Source: Ignelater luminosus
Taxonomy: Eukaryota > Arthropoda > Insecta > Coleoptera > Elateridae
Assembly (NCBI GenBank): GCA_011009095.1
Contig: VTPC01005723.1
Coordinates: 623,121-687,120, forward strand
DNA: 64,000 nucleotides
Direction of reading: 5' to 3'
Shown: positions 12,726 to 27,700 of the stretch, piece after piece
Numbering within the stretch: the first letter of the stretch is position 1
Layout of the letters: each line of letters opens with the position of its first letter
Program-made: the position numbers and the translations under genes
Notes under the pieces: model-generated
What the model was told of the DNA's origin: nothing
What the model saw: only the letters and a program-made list of their open reading frames with translations
The model's database searches: none

Positions 12726-15700
12726 CTGTGAAATTAAAAATACAATAGTACAGAATATTCAAATATCACACAAATACCAAATTGAAATAAAAGATGTTAT
12801 TATTATGTAAGTGCAATAATGTGAAATAAATTACAAATACATATGTACATGCAAAACCCTTGTATAGCAAAATGGCAAAAGATTTCTATTACCAAATATT
12901 AGCATTTACTTGCAATGGACATTATGTATTCTTAGTTTCTCAATTAATTTAGAAAACAAATCAACTATAATATCAATGTTTTTGTGCTGCAATAAACTGA
13001 CAAATGGTAAAAGGAAGGAAATTAAAAATTAGGTGCAGATACATGATGTTTTTGATTAATTCTTTTAGTGTCACGATAATGGATAATTAAGAGTTTGTAA
13101 AATGATCTATTTAATGTTGCTGACCACAGTTTCAACAAACCGCTACAGATACTGTAGCACGACTGAATATCTTGTTCATGTATTGGGTAAATGTGGCCAT
13201 GGACAACTACTAAGAATTAAATGTCATAATACTGCCAGTCATCTCATAGCTGATACGCTAAGAAATGTAGGCTATGTTCATGAAGAAGTATTTGGGATAT
13301 CTGACGAAGCTTCTTGCAGAATAGACATTATAGCCATCAAAAGAGATCATTGAAATGCTTACTATATGGTCTGAAAAAAATGACAATCAATCCAATGAAA
13401 TTCAAGATGAAAAAGATACAGTTCCACTACAAATTTTTATAAATCCAAATTTAATGTTGCAAATATATCTATTATCAGTTTATTTTTTTGATGATGAAGA
13501 ACTTTAGTTAAAAACTATATTGTTTCGCAATAAATTTAAATTGTCTAAATCTTTAGATAAAGAGATTGTTACAAATATTCTAAGGGGTTCTGTTGGCACT
13601 TTAAGAAATCATTTGTCCAGTTTTCATAAAAGTTAAATTTTGAAATGTATAGGTTATGTAAGTTCTAGAGTATACCAATTTAATTTAGTTTAGTACCATA
13701 AAAACTGTTTTTAAAATGCCGTGTCGCAAGACAAGCCAGATATGCCAGTCAGCTGTTTTTGAATAAAAACTTTCATCATCATTAGAGGGTAGTAGATCAA
13801 AGTCCGTTTTGTGTATATTCTACTTGATTTTATAGGCCAATATTTTTATAACATTTTCAAGTTTTCATAATCATGTAAAGAAATGAGCAAAAGGTATAGG
13901 ACATTAGCTGCTTGAGTTGTTCAGACACTATTTGCTTGAACAATATGTAGAGTGAGCAATTCGAACAGATTACAATTTAAAAATGTAAAAAACTAGTCGC
14001 AATAAAAACAATTAATACTTTAAAATTGTTAAAATCAGAACATAAACATGATTGCTCAAGAAAAGAGCCTTTCTTAAATTAATTAAACCATTTAAACCTT
14101 CTTTAACATATGCCATGACTATCTTGCAACTAGGTGCATAATGATGATCTGAGCATTCAAACCTCTGAACAGTAACAAGAGCTTGGAACTGGTACATACT
14201 ATTTTATGTGATGGTACATATTTCTAATGCAACACAAGAGCATAACAGCCATAAATTCCTCTAATGGAATTTGCCCTTGAAATGCAGATATATTTGTTGA
14301 AAAGGATCCTGCACTGAAAGTTCCAGGTCAGTGTCGATTGTGCTCCGTATCTTAAGAGTTTTGAAGCTGTGGTTTTGTGTATACACCTAAAATGGTCTCA
14401 AATGTCTTATACAGAGACAGCAAAGTATTTACATAAGTTAGAGGCGTTTGTTAAGAAATGGGTTACCAGACATAGAAGTAAAAAGAATGTGGACGATCTA
14501 TCAGAATGTAGTCAAGAAAATAAAGTGATTGTAGATTTATTTAAAAAGAATTCTGCATTAATGCTGAAAAAGCGCAATGAAGACTTGCTCATCGAAATAT
14601 TCATTTTTATAACTCGCCTCTGTTTAGGAAATCTAATCATACGCTGATATTTGATACTATGATGTAGTGGAGAATACCAAAATTATAGTATGTTTACTAA
14701 TAGACAATTTGATCTGGGACAAAACAACAGGATGTGTTACATTACGATAAAATTTATTTACCATACCTATATTTCAAAACCAACCATTTTTCAAAGCCTT
14801 GAATTAGAAGAACTAGAAGAGGTCAAGTTTCTTTGTCAAGTGTTTTATTTCATATCTATAGTGATGAGATATAAAAATATGCTAAGGCGAATTATTATAG
14901 GAATTGCAGAAAAAAGTGTTCAAACCTTTCCACATTACGTCCTTCAGCAAATGGTACAAAAACAAGTACTCGCTTCAACTACAACAAAGTCATCTCTGGT
15001 AAAACCAAAAAAGGCAAAGTTGAAAAGGAAAGTGTGTCAATAAACAAAATTCGACTTCTGTGATAGTCTATAAGAAAATACATAAGAATTGTTAATTTCT
15101 AAAATTGCATGGTAAACGAAATAGACTGAATAATTTCCACGAAAATAATTTTTTGAAAAAACACAAAAACAAGTCGATTTGTATTGGGAGGGGAACATTT
15201 TTGACGTACAATTCGAACCATAAAACTTCAACCTCCTAGGGGGGGGGGGGCGTCAACCCTTTAAAGATTTCTAATGAGAAAGGGGTTCAAGTGGCACATC
15301 ATTAGAAGGGCCTTTCAATTCTCCATATTGCCCTGTTTGAATCTTTAAATTCAGTCACTTTGTTTGGAAGTACAGGTGTGAAATCTAAAACATAGAATTA
15401 TAGTATGATCTTCAAATTAATTTTTACATTTACAAAATGTCCCCCCCCCCCCAATACAAATCGACGTATTTTTGCGTTTTTCCCGAAAAATTATGTTTGA
15501 GGGAGTTATTCAGTCTGTTTCGTTTTTGTTGGGCCACTCTTTAATTATATAAGAAATGGGACATCTACTATTGCAACAACATAATATCTTAAGTAATAAA
15601 AGTGCTGTATGGTGTTTGTGACTCTGATGTATTTGAAAATCTACATTTTCACATTGGTGATAGTGAGTTCAATCATAAAATAGTTTTGTTTGTTTGTGCT

Positions 15701-18700
15701 AAGAGAAAACCAGAAAGATACAATATTAGTCCTGGCAAAAATGAAAAGCTTTAAGTGTTACGCAATATTGAACTGTTAATGTCAGTTTTTTCAAATATGT
15801 TTGTTTTGAATGTCACCTACAATAAAAAACTAAGAAATAGTCTAAATTTAGATCATTTAAAAATGTTTTATTCTTGACACCAAATATGGTATTTATTACA
15901 GCCCATAAATCTTCATTTATTTCTTTTGTAACTGGTTTTGATTATAATACTCTTCAATAAAAATCGTTACTTTTGGTTTTTGTCTTCATTATCATGTCTA
16001 TTTAAGGAATGTAGAATTCTATGTCAAGCCACTGGACATTGTGGAAAATACACTTTATTGATTAAGAGACATTACTAGTTCTCTCTCTCTCTCTCTCTCT
16101 CTTACCTAGTCAAAGAAATTTGTATTGGTGTGTTCAGCATCTGAGGCATTCCACGTGAAATCGCACAATTTTTGGAGAAAATTGACCTTCACGTCTTAGA
16201 TTTTACTGAAACTTTTTTTAACGTTTTTCTAAGACAAAATAAGAGATGCGTGTCTTTTTATATCTGGATAACTCTAATATTATGGTAATTACAAAGCATC
16301 AAAGTTTCTGAAAATTTGTACGTGCTGCCCTGTTTAAGTGTAAATATTTCTCATTCTGTTTATGGCAGGGACTTGCTATTAAGGATAAAGCAAGAGCTGA
16401 AAAGCATCTTTTCATACATATACACAAAAATTAAATTCATGGTTACCTACTGTGATTTCTAAGACGTTTTATTTTATAAAATCAATTTTCAACATTAACC
16501 CAATGCTTTAAAATTCTAAAAAAAATATGTATGCATTCCTTGATACTTCCTGTATAAATGTGCAAAATATCAAGATGGAATTCGTTTTGGTTAGATTGTA
16601 ATCACTTAGCAAACACTGACGTGTGAACAAAAACGTATCAATAGTTGTCGAGTTTTTACAGCGTGAGTACTCATGAGTTCAATTATTAATGTACAACACT
16701 AGTGCAGACACTGTAATAACTTGTAACCACGATTTTAAACTAACTTAAAAAGCAACAAATTCATTTGTTTCTAAATTTTTGAAGAAACGGGTGAATCACT
16801 TCCTGTGAAATCTTATGGGATGCTGTGTTTGCTGACCCCCTTATTAGGCTCAGGTTCTTCGTCGCACGCTCATAAAGCATCTGTAGTTAAGTGTATTTAT
16901 GACAGCAGTTCCATTCTAAAACTTTAGGTGTACAAAGTACATGTGCTTGAGAATTCTGTGGAATTTTTGTAGAATTTTAAACAACCGGGTTAATGCTAAA
17001 AATTACAATTAAAAAAACAACCCTCGAAAATATCGCAATATTTATCAAGTAAAACATCATTTTCTAAACTTTAAGATGATTTAACCTAAACATTTTTACA
17101 TTAACTAAAAATGGAGAAACAAACGTTTCCATATTATGTAGATCGCTAACACTCAGAAATTTATAGACAAAATAAAATAAAAAATACAAAATAATGATAT
17201 TTGATGTAAACAAAAAATATGTGTTTCCTCCATTGATTCATAAAGTACATAAAAAATTCTTTGAGCAATTTACAATTAATTTTAGATATTTTGTGACTGT
17301 TCGATTTCACTTGGAGCGGCTTTGAGGCGCCTAACAATGCAGGTACATATGTAATATTCTTAAAATACATTTATAATTGGAATTCCATCTTGAAATTCGG
17401 AAGGCACATGGAAGATGCATTCAAAAATATAGTAGAATTTTTCCAGATTTTTAAACAATTGGGTTAATGCAGTAACTTACAATTAAAGAAAACAATCCCC
17501 TAAAATACAATTTTTTTTAAAATAATCTTATGGTAGTATTTATAGGGTGAAAGATCATCTTTTAAGCTTTAAAATAATCCAAGTTGGAAGTCTTTATGTT
17601 GTGTAATAAAGTAAAGACAAACGTTTTTATACTAAGGGATACGCTAATTTTCGAAAATTTGTATGCAGAATAAAATACAAAATAATGACATTTGGCGTAA
17701 ACAAAAAAATACGTGTCTCTTTTTTTTCATTGGTACAACATATAAAAAAAATTTCAAGTGATTAGGATGTTTTATGACTGTGTGATTTCACGTGGAATGC
17801 CTCATCTGCCAAGTTTCATTACAATTAGAGAGGATTTTTTTACATTCCTGAGAAGAAATTTTCTTTGAAACAACCTGTGTACAACATACTCTAATACCTG
17901 AGGTTATGTGGGTAAAACAAATTGTATTCATTAAGTTTTAGGCAAACTCATAACATTACATTGAATGAAGGGAGTAACATATATAGCTTGGAAGTAAAGG
18001 TGCACACATTGCCTAATGTATTGATATGGAGCAGCAGATACTAAAACACAAAAATTGTATTAATATCCTTTGTGAGTGGCATATGTCCTCTACAGGACTG
18101 TGTCACTTCAGTAGACATATCCTCCAGTTTAAAATGGACTCTGGACTACTAGAAGTGTCTGAACAGACTGCTACTTAAAGGAAGACTACTGGATCAGCAG
18201 TCTCTACACTACACTATTCGAGATACAGTCACTCTTGAATTTATAAACATGTGTATGTGTACTATGAATGTTTATATCTATCCAAAAATAAGTACGTACA
18301 TGAAAACTTACATTTTTCATTTGTTCCTCATTATTATTAATCATAAGAATTTCCAAAATACGATAAGAATAAATTGCTCAGAAAGTATTTGGAAACTAAA
18401 AGACACAGTGCAGATATGGCATACAAAAGGCATGTAACACAGTGTGACAACCTAGCTGTAGCAAATTTTATGAGATTTGGTTTTTCTCTAAGTTAGATTC
18501 TAAAAGCCCTGCAGACACTATAAAGCTGATAAATGAACATGAAAGAGCATTTTATTTATTTTCACTGGAAAAAGGGTGTCACCAGTGGCGGTTTATTTGT
18601 AACTGTAAATTTCTTTTCCTAAGACTGCTCCTTTGTAGGTTTTTTCCCGTCAAGAAAATGAATCTATCCCTACTTTTATAAGTACATACTATAATAACTA

Positions 18701-21700
18701 CTATCTCCATCGATAAATTTGTTTAATAAAACGATCAAATTAAGTCGTTTATGTCCATTTCATTTACTTTCATGATTTTTAAGCATAAATTCAAGCATAT
18801 CAAGTTATAGAAGAAATCTTGTACCATTTAGCAACTTTATACAGTAGTTTGAAGATATTTACCAGAGTTATTTTGCTTTCTTGAAAATCCCCAGGAGTGC
18901 ATTTTAGTTATTAGAGAGTGAATAGACAATTAATTATGAATTTAAAGAATAAATAAAACTTAAACTACAAACGATTATTATAATTTAACTAATAATAATT
19001 TAGGCATAAGAAGAGGAGTTTCGCATGTTTTGACTTAATACCACCACTGGTTGTGATGCACGCCTGAAAAAGTTAAAAAAGTGTGTTAGTAGTTAATTTA
19101 TAAAATAATTTTCGAATTCTTTCTGAAATACTTGATATTTTTTAAAAACTGAATGTGTTAACATAGAAAGCTTCATAACAAAGATACAATGGCAGCGAAA
19201 ATTATTTTACATAAAATTCAATCAGGTTAATCGAAACCGCAAAACCAAATGAAAACAACAATTAAAGCTTACTACAAAGCATGCAAGCAAGCAAACATAT
19301 AATTTAAAAAATGGACAAATCCACATACAAACCTGTTAGCTGTAGGTGTGGAAGCGGTAAAATTAAAAGAAGATGTAAAATGTTTGAACGATGCTACTTG
19401 ATTCCTTGTTAAGCTCGGTATTCTGCTACGAATCCCAGCACTACATAAAAATGTACAAATTTTACTCAATTTAATTTCCATCAAATAATTAGTAAATGTT
19501 ATCACTGCAGAGATGGAAAATAAAATGAGCTCATATCGAACATCTACGTTTCACAACAATAACATGCAGAAAAAACTTAAAACACATCTCTTAATATTCT
19601 GCAAATAAAAATGTGCAAAAGCTAAATCAGAATGTACTTACTCAGACATCTGGGGCATATCTGAGTGCCTAAGGTTGTTTGCTATGCTGAATTGTCGTCG
19701 AATTGTTATTTGATCTAGTTTTAAATCACATTTCTGGAAAGAAAAATCTTTGTTAAGTCTCACTTCTATTATCTATTAACATTTCTGTTTTTACTTACCC
19801 TTTTTCCATATTTTTCAACAACACTTTCCTGCATTTTAGCAAAACAGTCTTCTAATCGTTTTTGGAGTGGCTGCAAGGATGGTGGAGCTCTATCTTTATG
19901 AACTTGTATACATAACTCAAGTAAAGGTATTTGATCAGCAATTAAATCTTTTAATCTTTGAATTAATACATGATTCTCTGGATGCGCTTTTATATATTCT
20001 GGTGAGAAGAATGCTTCTTCGTAATTCATAGTTCCACCCATTACAGCTGGGTCAACGATTCCTACAATTACAATTATTAGGTATTTATTAATAATGGCCA
20101 AGAAATTAATTTTATTTACCATTAAGTTTTAAACTCAATGGATTAATCGGTAAGGTTTTATCTTGGTTATAATGCATAATTAGATCACGAAGCTCTTTAT
20201 TTTTTTCTTCCATGGTTTCAATTGCATAACACAATGGTGAAATTTCTATCGTATTAGTAGAACTCACTGGGAACCACCGCAGAATTCCAGGCAATGGATA
20301 TGTAGTCACTAGAATAGTCCTTTCGAGCCACAAACTTGAAAATTCATTCTCATTTTCTATTTCAGGATCCTTTCTTGTAAAAGGTCTCGAGTATCGGTAC
20401 TTTTGTACATCATTTACTTTGTAATATTTTACAATTTGCTCTGCAACTGGTTTACCAGAAAATCTTTGTCTTTTTTCATCCATAATTGGATCTACATGAT
20501 TTATTTGAATATCTGTTGTTATTATTAAGAAAGTTATGGAAAGAGAGCAATCATAAAAATAAAAAAAAAAGTGCAAAAAGGATACATTGGCTATTTGATT
20601 CTAAAATATCATCACCAGGTGGAGTTAATTTATTCATAAGCTCAGCATTGGGAAATTCATTCAAAGTTCTTGTACAGAAATCACCTAAACGTTCATATTC
20701 TTTGCCACGATATATAAATACTTTATTTTGAAGAAAGATTGGAAAGCCACGTCCATAATAAGCCACTCTGAAATATTCTGGTTCAGCACGAACCTTTCTC
20801 ATTATATCCTCATAAAATGAAGCCATCCTTTTATGTAATTCACTAAGTTGTTCATAATCAAATGTTTCTTCTTCATATTGTTTTGCTAATTCTTGACATT
20901 TTTGTAAAGCACACTCCCACATCTATAAAAAATTTAAGTACAATTTCGTCACAACTATAATATACTATATTAATGCCCACTTACCTTTCCTTTATCAAAA
21001 TAATCAATAATGTTGTAATAGAGAGCTTCTTTTAACTGTCGATGAGTGTACGACTCAGAATATCTGCTACTCTTTAATAGCGGTGGCAATAATTCGTCAG
21101 ACCATTTTAATAAATTGCTATGTAATTGTAAAGTGTACGCAGCTTCAGTAAAGTTATCACATTCCAAATGGAGATCACATAATTTATTTACATAACGAAT
21201 ATACATTTCTTTACGATTTATTTCAGAATAGAAGTCCTTAAATGAATTAAGTTTCAACATAAAGCGAAATAAAAATACAAAGTGGTGCCTCTTACCAATA
21301 AATTTACAGTACAACTCATTCGATTCTCCTTATTTTCATCTGTAATAATACACCGATACTCCAACAATCTTTCCATCAATCTCGTAACCATCTTAACAAA
21401 CTTAACACCATCTTCATTCATTGTAGTATGATGACTACACAATTCCACCATGATGTTATGAAATAAATCTTTAAACTGTTCATCTCCCCTACCACCCTCC
21501 ACTAAAATATCTAGTTTTGCGATCATTTCATTTTCAAATTCACAGAAATTTGCTTTGATATGTGAAGAATCACGTTTTGTATCACCAAAACTTTCTATTT
21601 CAAAACGAGAAGAGTAGAATTCACACTGCATCATATCAAAAAATATTGGTATTGTCGCTTTACGCAATTCCACTTCTGGTATTAACGTCATTTCTAAAAT

Positions 21701-24700
21701 TGATCCAACCAAACTAGGTACAAATTGAATTTTATATTGACCTAGAAATAAATAATTTTCACATTTATTATTTGCATTTAACAAAATCAGAAAATACCTA
21801 AATTAAACCACATTGAACGAATTTCAAACCCAGTCTCTCTTCTCATATCTTTATAGCGTTTTATTATTCTCATCCTTTTATTGTGTGAGAATGTTTCCAA
21901 TTGCAAGGCTGGTTGTGTCATAAATGCAATTGCACAATGGAAAAAGTTACTCCATGCTTGATTATCAAATTTCTCAAAGAAGTGATCACGAATAGTATGT
22001 GAAAAGAAACGAAGAGATTTTAAAATTACAGCATTTTGTAACATTATCATTTCACACCAATCAGATGGAAAAACAGATTGATTTACTAATTCCTTAAATA
22101 CCAGAAGAATCTCCATTAAAAAGTCCAAAATATCAGTGCGAGTTGCAAAATTACTTATATACTTTTCATAATGGTAATCTGACATTTGACGAAATATATC
22201 TATCATTATTGCAACTAAATTACCCTGAAATTTTAATACTGCATTAAAGTTTTATAATAAGAAGAGGATATTTAACTTACACCATATGGATTCTCTTTAT
22301 CCATATTAATGTGACTTTGAATTACAGTACGTAAATCTACCAACATAATCTCAGATATATCATGTAACGTAGGGCCCACATCGGATCGAAATAATAAATC
22401 CAAGATGTCACTTAATATTTTGATACATAACTCCACCTGTGTATTATTGAAAAATTTTAACTTTTTATTTTAAGCAGAAAGCATGTAAAAATGAAATTAT
22501 GAACAAAAACAATTGATTTTTATGTAGAGTTACACAAAAACTGGTTTATAAATTCTTGACCTATAAATCTAAAAGTACAAGAGGCTATTATTTACAAAAA
22601 TAACTTGTTTTAAGCTAGATTTATTAATAAACAGACTGAGACTAGTGCCGTTACCATTTAAGTTCAGAAATGTACAAGCTTTCAAAAAAGGAGTGACAAA
22701 ATTGAAACTCTTGTTATGTTGGTATAAAAATTTATTAGTGAATTGGTGTTACTATAATTAGCTACTGTTGGAATTTTATATGCCAGCGAGTATTTAGTCT
22801 TAGTGTGAAGCAGTTCCTTAAATTTGAAGGCGTAATTCAATAGGAAATTTTTGTACAACGTTAAGTAAACAATAACGTTATCTTACTACACTATTCAAAA
22901 ACTTCCTATTGAATTTCAAATGTTAGAATGTCATCATCACTTTTGATTGAAGGGAAAATGACACTCCTCTTAGCTCTCAAAGACATTTTTAAAAATTTCG
23001 GAATTTGCATCGTTTTTTTTGACCTCATAGGAAAAAAGTGTATAGAACCTTTTTTGTTTCCATATTCCATAGCGCATCCAAGTGTAACAACTACATTTCC
23101 ACCACTGGTATACACTCAGGCTTGTCCCAATCATGCCTTTCATTTAAGAAAAAAATCCAGCTTGTCCGAACCATATTTTACCAAATTACAAATTCTTTAA
23201 GCATGCCATGGAAAAAAAAGCAAAATTAACAGAATCAAATTGGGTTTTTTTGGTCGGGTAAAAAACACTCTGGAAACACAGATCTCGAACATCATGCTAA
23301 TCAGACCACCCAGACAGTTTTGGTAGAGCCTGCAAAATTTGCAAATTCGGGGTTTCATTGTTTTTCATTGGATTTTCTTTCCTATCCTGCCATGATGCTC
23401 ACCAAGCTGTGTCAATTGATGAAAATCAGACTCCCATACTCCCTATAGTTTCCAAGCTGGGAGCCCTCCTTGATTTAACCTGTTGTAGAAAAAGTAAGAG
23501 GTAGGTTCAAGTGACTTCAGATGCAGGTGAAGACACTCAATCAGGGTATTAAATCCTGTCTTGATATCTTTGGAAAACCCCCACTTCAACCTTCCCTTAT
23601 GGACACCTACGAACGCAAACTTAAAACTGATTAGGGCAAAACATTCTTTGAAGGCTCTACAGCATAGTGCCTTTAGTCTCAGATTGCTAGGCCCGTCTAT
23701 AAGACCCAATAGATTTTGTTGATTTTCTCTGTTAGGCATGGCTATGTTTGTTCTGTACGCAAAGGGTAGTTGAACAACCTTATGCGTTACCTACCCTCCA
23801 AATTTGGTTGACCATTCTTGAGTTATTCTGATTTCTCATTTTCAAAAAGTGCAAAATTCACAAACTTAACCCCCTTTACTCCCATCCTATTGGGTGATTA
23901 ATGAAAAGTCATCAGATGATGATTCACCTAGGGCCGGCCCTGGACTCATCCAAATGCAAGAGTTATCATAAAAATATATAGATTATTTGAGTCTTGTGGC
24001 GAGTAAATGAGTAATAGTTTATAATATTTAGTAAACCTAACTTCGCCGTCTAACAACAAGAGGTTAGGATAGTATGGTTGTTGAGGTGAGATAAATACTC
24101 ATTATCACATAACAGAATATTTCTTATTAGTTACAATTTCCATATAGATCAATTAGAATTTATTTATAAGATACATGGCTACATCCCACATAGCAGACAC
24201 ACGTTATATTGACATCGACGGTAAGTAATTTTGGTTGTCGACGTCGTAAGCCCAAAAACTGGCGTTTTAAACACGTAAGTGTTGGGACGAAATAAAAACG
24301 TAATTTTTAAGACGTCACGGTACCGTCTATTTGACGTTTATATGTACCTTTATCTCAAAAATAAAAATTAAATAAAATCTACACCTTTTACCCGGTGTCC
24401 GGCTTTCGATAATATAATAATAGCTTTATATACTATAATAAAAGAAGAAATCTGGAAATTTCATTAGTATCTATTTGTCAGTTTCAAAAATATAACTCGA
24501 ATTTCTTGCTTGTGTCATATGTGTTATACAAGATCCTGCAAGTACAGCGTGAGTCTGCGCCAATGCGTCATAGGTCGCAGGTGTCCTCGTGTTTAAGTGT
24601 GGTTTGTGTTATATTGACGGTGTTCACGTTGTGAAATTTGCTTTTGAATAAGTAAATTTAGGTAAGTATTATAGTTTCATGCAATAAGAACTAGTTAGTA

Positions 24701-27700
24701 TAAAGGATATCCTGAAAGCAAGTAATACAATAATATACTATTATATTAAAAATGGCTGGCCGAGATGTTTCCACAAAACGAAGTTCAGTAGGTAAAGGGT
24801 TTTCCAATAAGAGGTGTTATTTTGAATAGCCCGCTATTTCGGTAGATGTCACTTTTGAAGCTATCATTTTTTGACATTTGACAAGTAGAAACTACGCCAT
24901 TAATAAATATGGAACGATACACGCTTCAACAACGCATTGAAATTATTAAAATTCACTATAAAAATGGTGAAAATTTGGCAGAGACCGTTCGTAAAACTCG
25001 AACATTTTTGGGTCACCGTGAAGCACCTTGTCGGACCGCAATACAGAAATTGGTGAAAAAATTCGAGCTCTTGGGACAAGTTAGTGATGTGAAGAATAAA
25101 ACCCGTGCACGTCGCTCAAGAACAGCCGAGAATATTGCTGTTGTAGCCGAAAGTGTTAAAGAAAACCCAGGTTTGTCCATTCCTCGTCGTTCTTTGGAAT
25201 TAGCCATTCCACAAACGTCATTACACCGTATTTTGCATAAAGATTTGGGTCTTAAGGCTTATAAAGTCCAGTTAACACAAGAACTCAAGCCGGCCGATCA
25301 TCAACAACGTCGTGTCTTTGCTGATTGGGTCGTTGAAATGCATGAAAATGATCCAGAATTCCATCGAAAAATCATCTTGAGTGATGAGGCCCATTTCCAC
25401 CTCGGTGGCTTCGTCAACAAGCAAAATTGTCGGATCTGGGGCTCAGAAAATCCAAGAGTTATTGTTGAAAAGTCTCTCTATCCTCAACGTGTGACTGTTT
25501 GGTGCGGTTTATGGTCCGGCGGAGTCATTGGACCTTACTTTTTCGAAAATGAGGCTGGAGCAACAGTTACGGTGACTGGATTGCGCTATCGAGAGATGAT
25601 TAACGATTTTTTATGGCCGGAATTGGATGGTATTGATCTGGACAACGTTTACTTTCAACAAGACGGCGCTACGTGCCACACAAGCAACAAAACCATTGAT
25701 CTTTTACGGAAAAAGTTTCCGGACCGTGTTATCTCTCGAAGAGGCGATCACAATTGGCCACCGAGATCTTGTGATTTAACACCTTGCGACTTCTTTCTTT
25801 GGGGCCACGTGAAAGAGAAGGTCTACGCCAACAGCCCAGCGTCGATTCAAGACCTCAAAGATGGAATTCGTGAGGCTATCGAGGACATAGAGCAGCCACT
25901 TTGCGATTTCATGAAAAGGATATTGTCCTGTAAGCGTGGTCGTGGTGGTCATTTGCCTGATGTTATTTTCCACTATTAACGGCATACCTTCCTCTTTATA
26001 ATGAAATAAACATCCGATCATTTATATTAAAAAATGGCACTTTTCTTTGAATATCAAAATAACACCTCTTATTGGAAAACCCTTTAGTTACGTGTTTATA
26101 TCAACAATCCGATTCAGCGTCCTGAAGATCATATTACTATTACCGGGACTTTTATTGAATTTTACATTTGTACTGAACAAAGAATAAGGAAATTGTTATA
26201 AACCATATAGAATTTTTAAGACTTGCATAAGGTTATTGCCATCAAGTTTGGGGATTCCCCGAAATTGTTAATATACAGATGTACCAAAATGTACGTTGGG
26301 AAAATTCGTAAAGCTGCATTCATATTACATCAGACTTATCGCTAGGATTTTGTAGGTACCGTTTTAATATTAACTGATATTCAAATTTAAAATATTTAAA
26401 AGTATAATAGTACGGTGTATACAATTATGATATTCTATTATATAATTGTATTTGGTGTACTAGTTTTCATTTTATTTATTCTTGGGATGTTAGAAAAATT
26501 TCAAAGCTTTTGGAAAGCAATTAATAATAATACTATCAACAGAGATTTTTAATACCACAATCCAAGGTAATATAATGTATTTTTACAGTAAGCACAAAGG
26601 CTGTGGAAGATGATTGTTCTCAGTCACTTTTAAGTGGAAAATCCTATCTTCCATACCCACCAAAGATAAAAATAATAAGAAATATCACTAGAGAAGAAAA
26701 TGCAACGAAGTTTCACAAAGTTTACTCAGAGAGAATCGAAAAATTACCCAAAACAATTTGAAAAATACATTTGGTAAGCCATCATTTTAGCATAAAATAC
26801 TATTCTAAAACAGAAAAATGTATAGGTGCAGCATCTCCTGCCTTTAGTATAGTTGTAGTTTACCAGGTGTATACCTATGAAATGAGACTTTCAGCTATTA
26901 GACCACAGATGTCGCTAGGAGTATTTTTAAACTGTCCCAAATGTCTTATTTTTTTCGTCTGTCATCTGTCAACAATATTCAATTCATTGTTTGTGATGTT
27001 TCATACAACAACGCATTTTTTTCGCTCTTAAAAATGTCGAATTTCGTGCCTTCAAACTACGATTTGCGGACATCGTTGATTTTCTGTTATCAATTGAAGA
27101 AAAACGCTTCTCAAGCTCATCAAATGCTTATAGAAGCTTACGGTGGACATGCTCTAAGCAGAGCACAGTGCTTCAGGTGGTTTGAAAAATTCCGAAGTGG
27201 TGATTTTAGCGTGGAGAACGAGGAACGTGGCCGGCCACCGAAAAAGTTTGAGGACACCGAATTGCAAGCATTGTTGAATGAAGATGATGGTCAAACGCAA
27301 GAAATGATGGCAGAGCAGTTGGGAGTGACCCAAAAAACCATTTGCAAACGTTTGAAAGACATGGGCATGATTTTAAAGGTCGGAAGATGGGTGCCGCATG
27401 AACTGACTGAAAGGCAGCAAGAGAACCGAAAAACCACTTGTGAAATGCTGCTCTCCCGGTTCAAAAGGAAGTCTTTTTTGCATCGAATCGTTACGGGTGA
27501 TGAAAAATGGGTGTATTTCTCCAATCCCAAGCGTAAACTATCGTATGGTCCGCCCGGCCACAAGCCAAAATCAACGGCCAAACCAAATCGCTTCGGCCGC
27601 AAGGCAATGCTGTGTTTTCTGGGATCAGCATGGTATGATTTGGTACGAGCTATTAAAACCAGGTGAAACAGTTGACGGTGCACGCTACCAACGACAATTG

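Noticed and set aside
21254..21314. Extended open frame upstream of the mbc exon starting at 21236
   Set aside because: Read-through of the intron; homology (NLL-DFYSEI) and phase place the acceptor at 21236.
23443..23739. 98-codon minus-strand frame in mbc intron 11
   Set aside because: No recognisable motif, no splice context with mbc, and the region has repeat-like ends; kept as intron.
26771..27031. Open frame just upstream of the DD34D mariner start
   Set aside because: It crosses the mariner end at 26863 and has no homology; the transposase starts at 27034.
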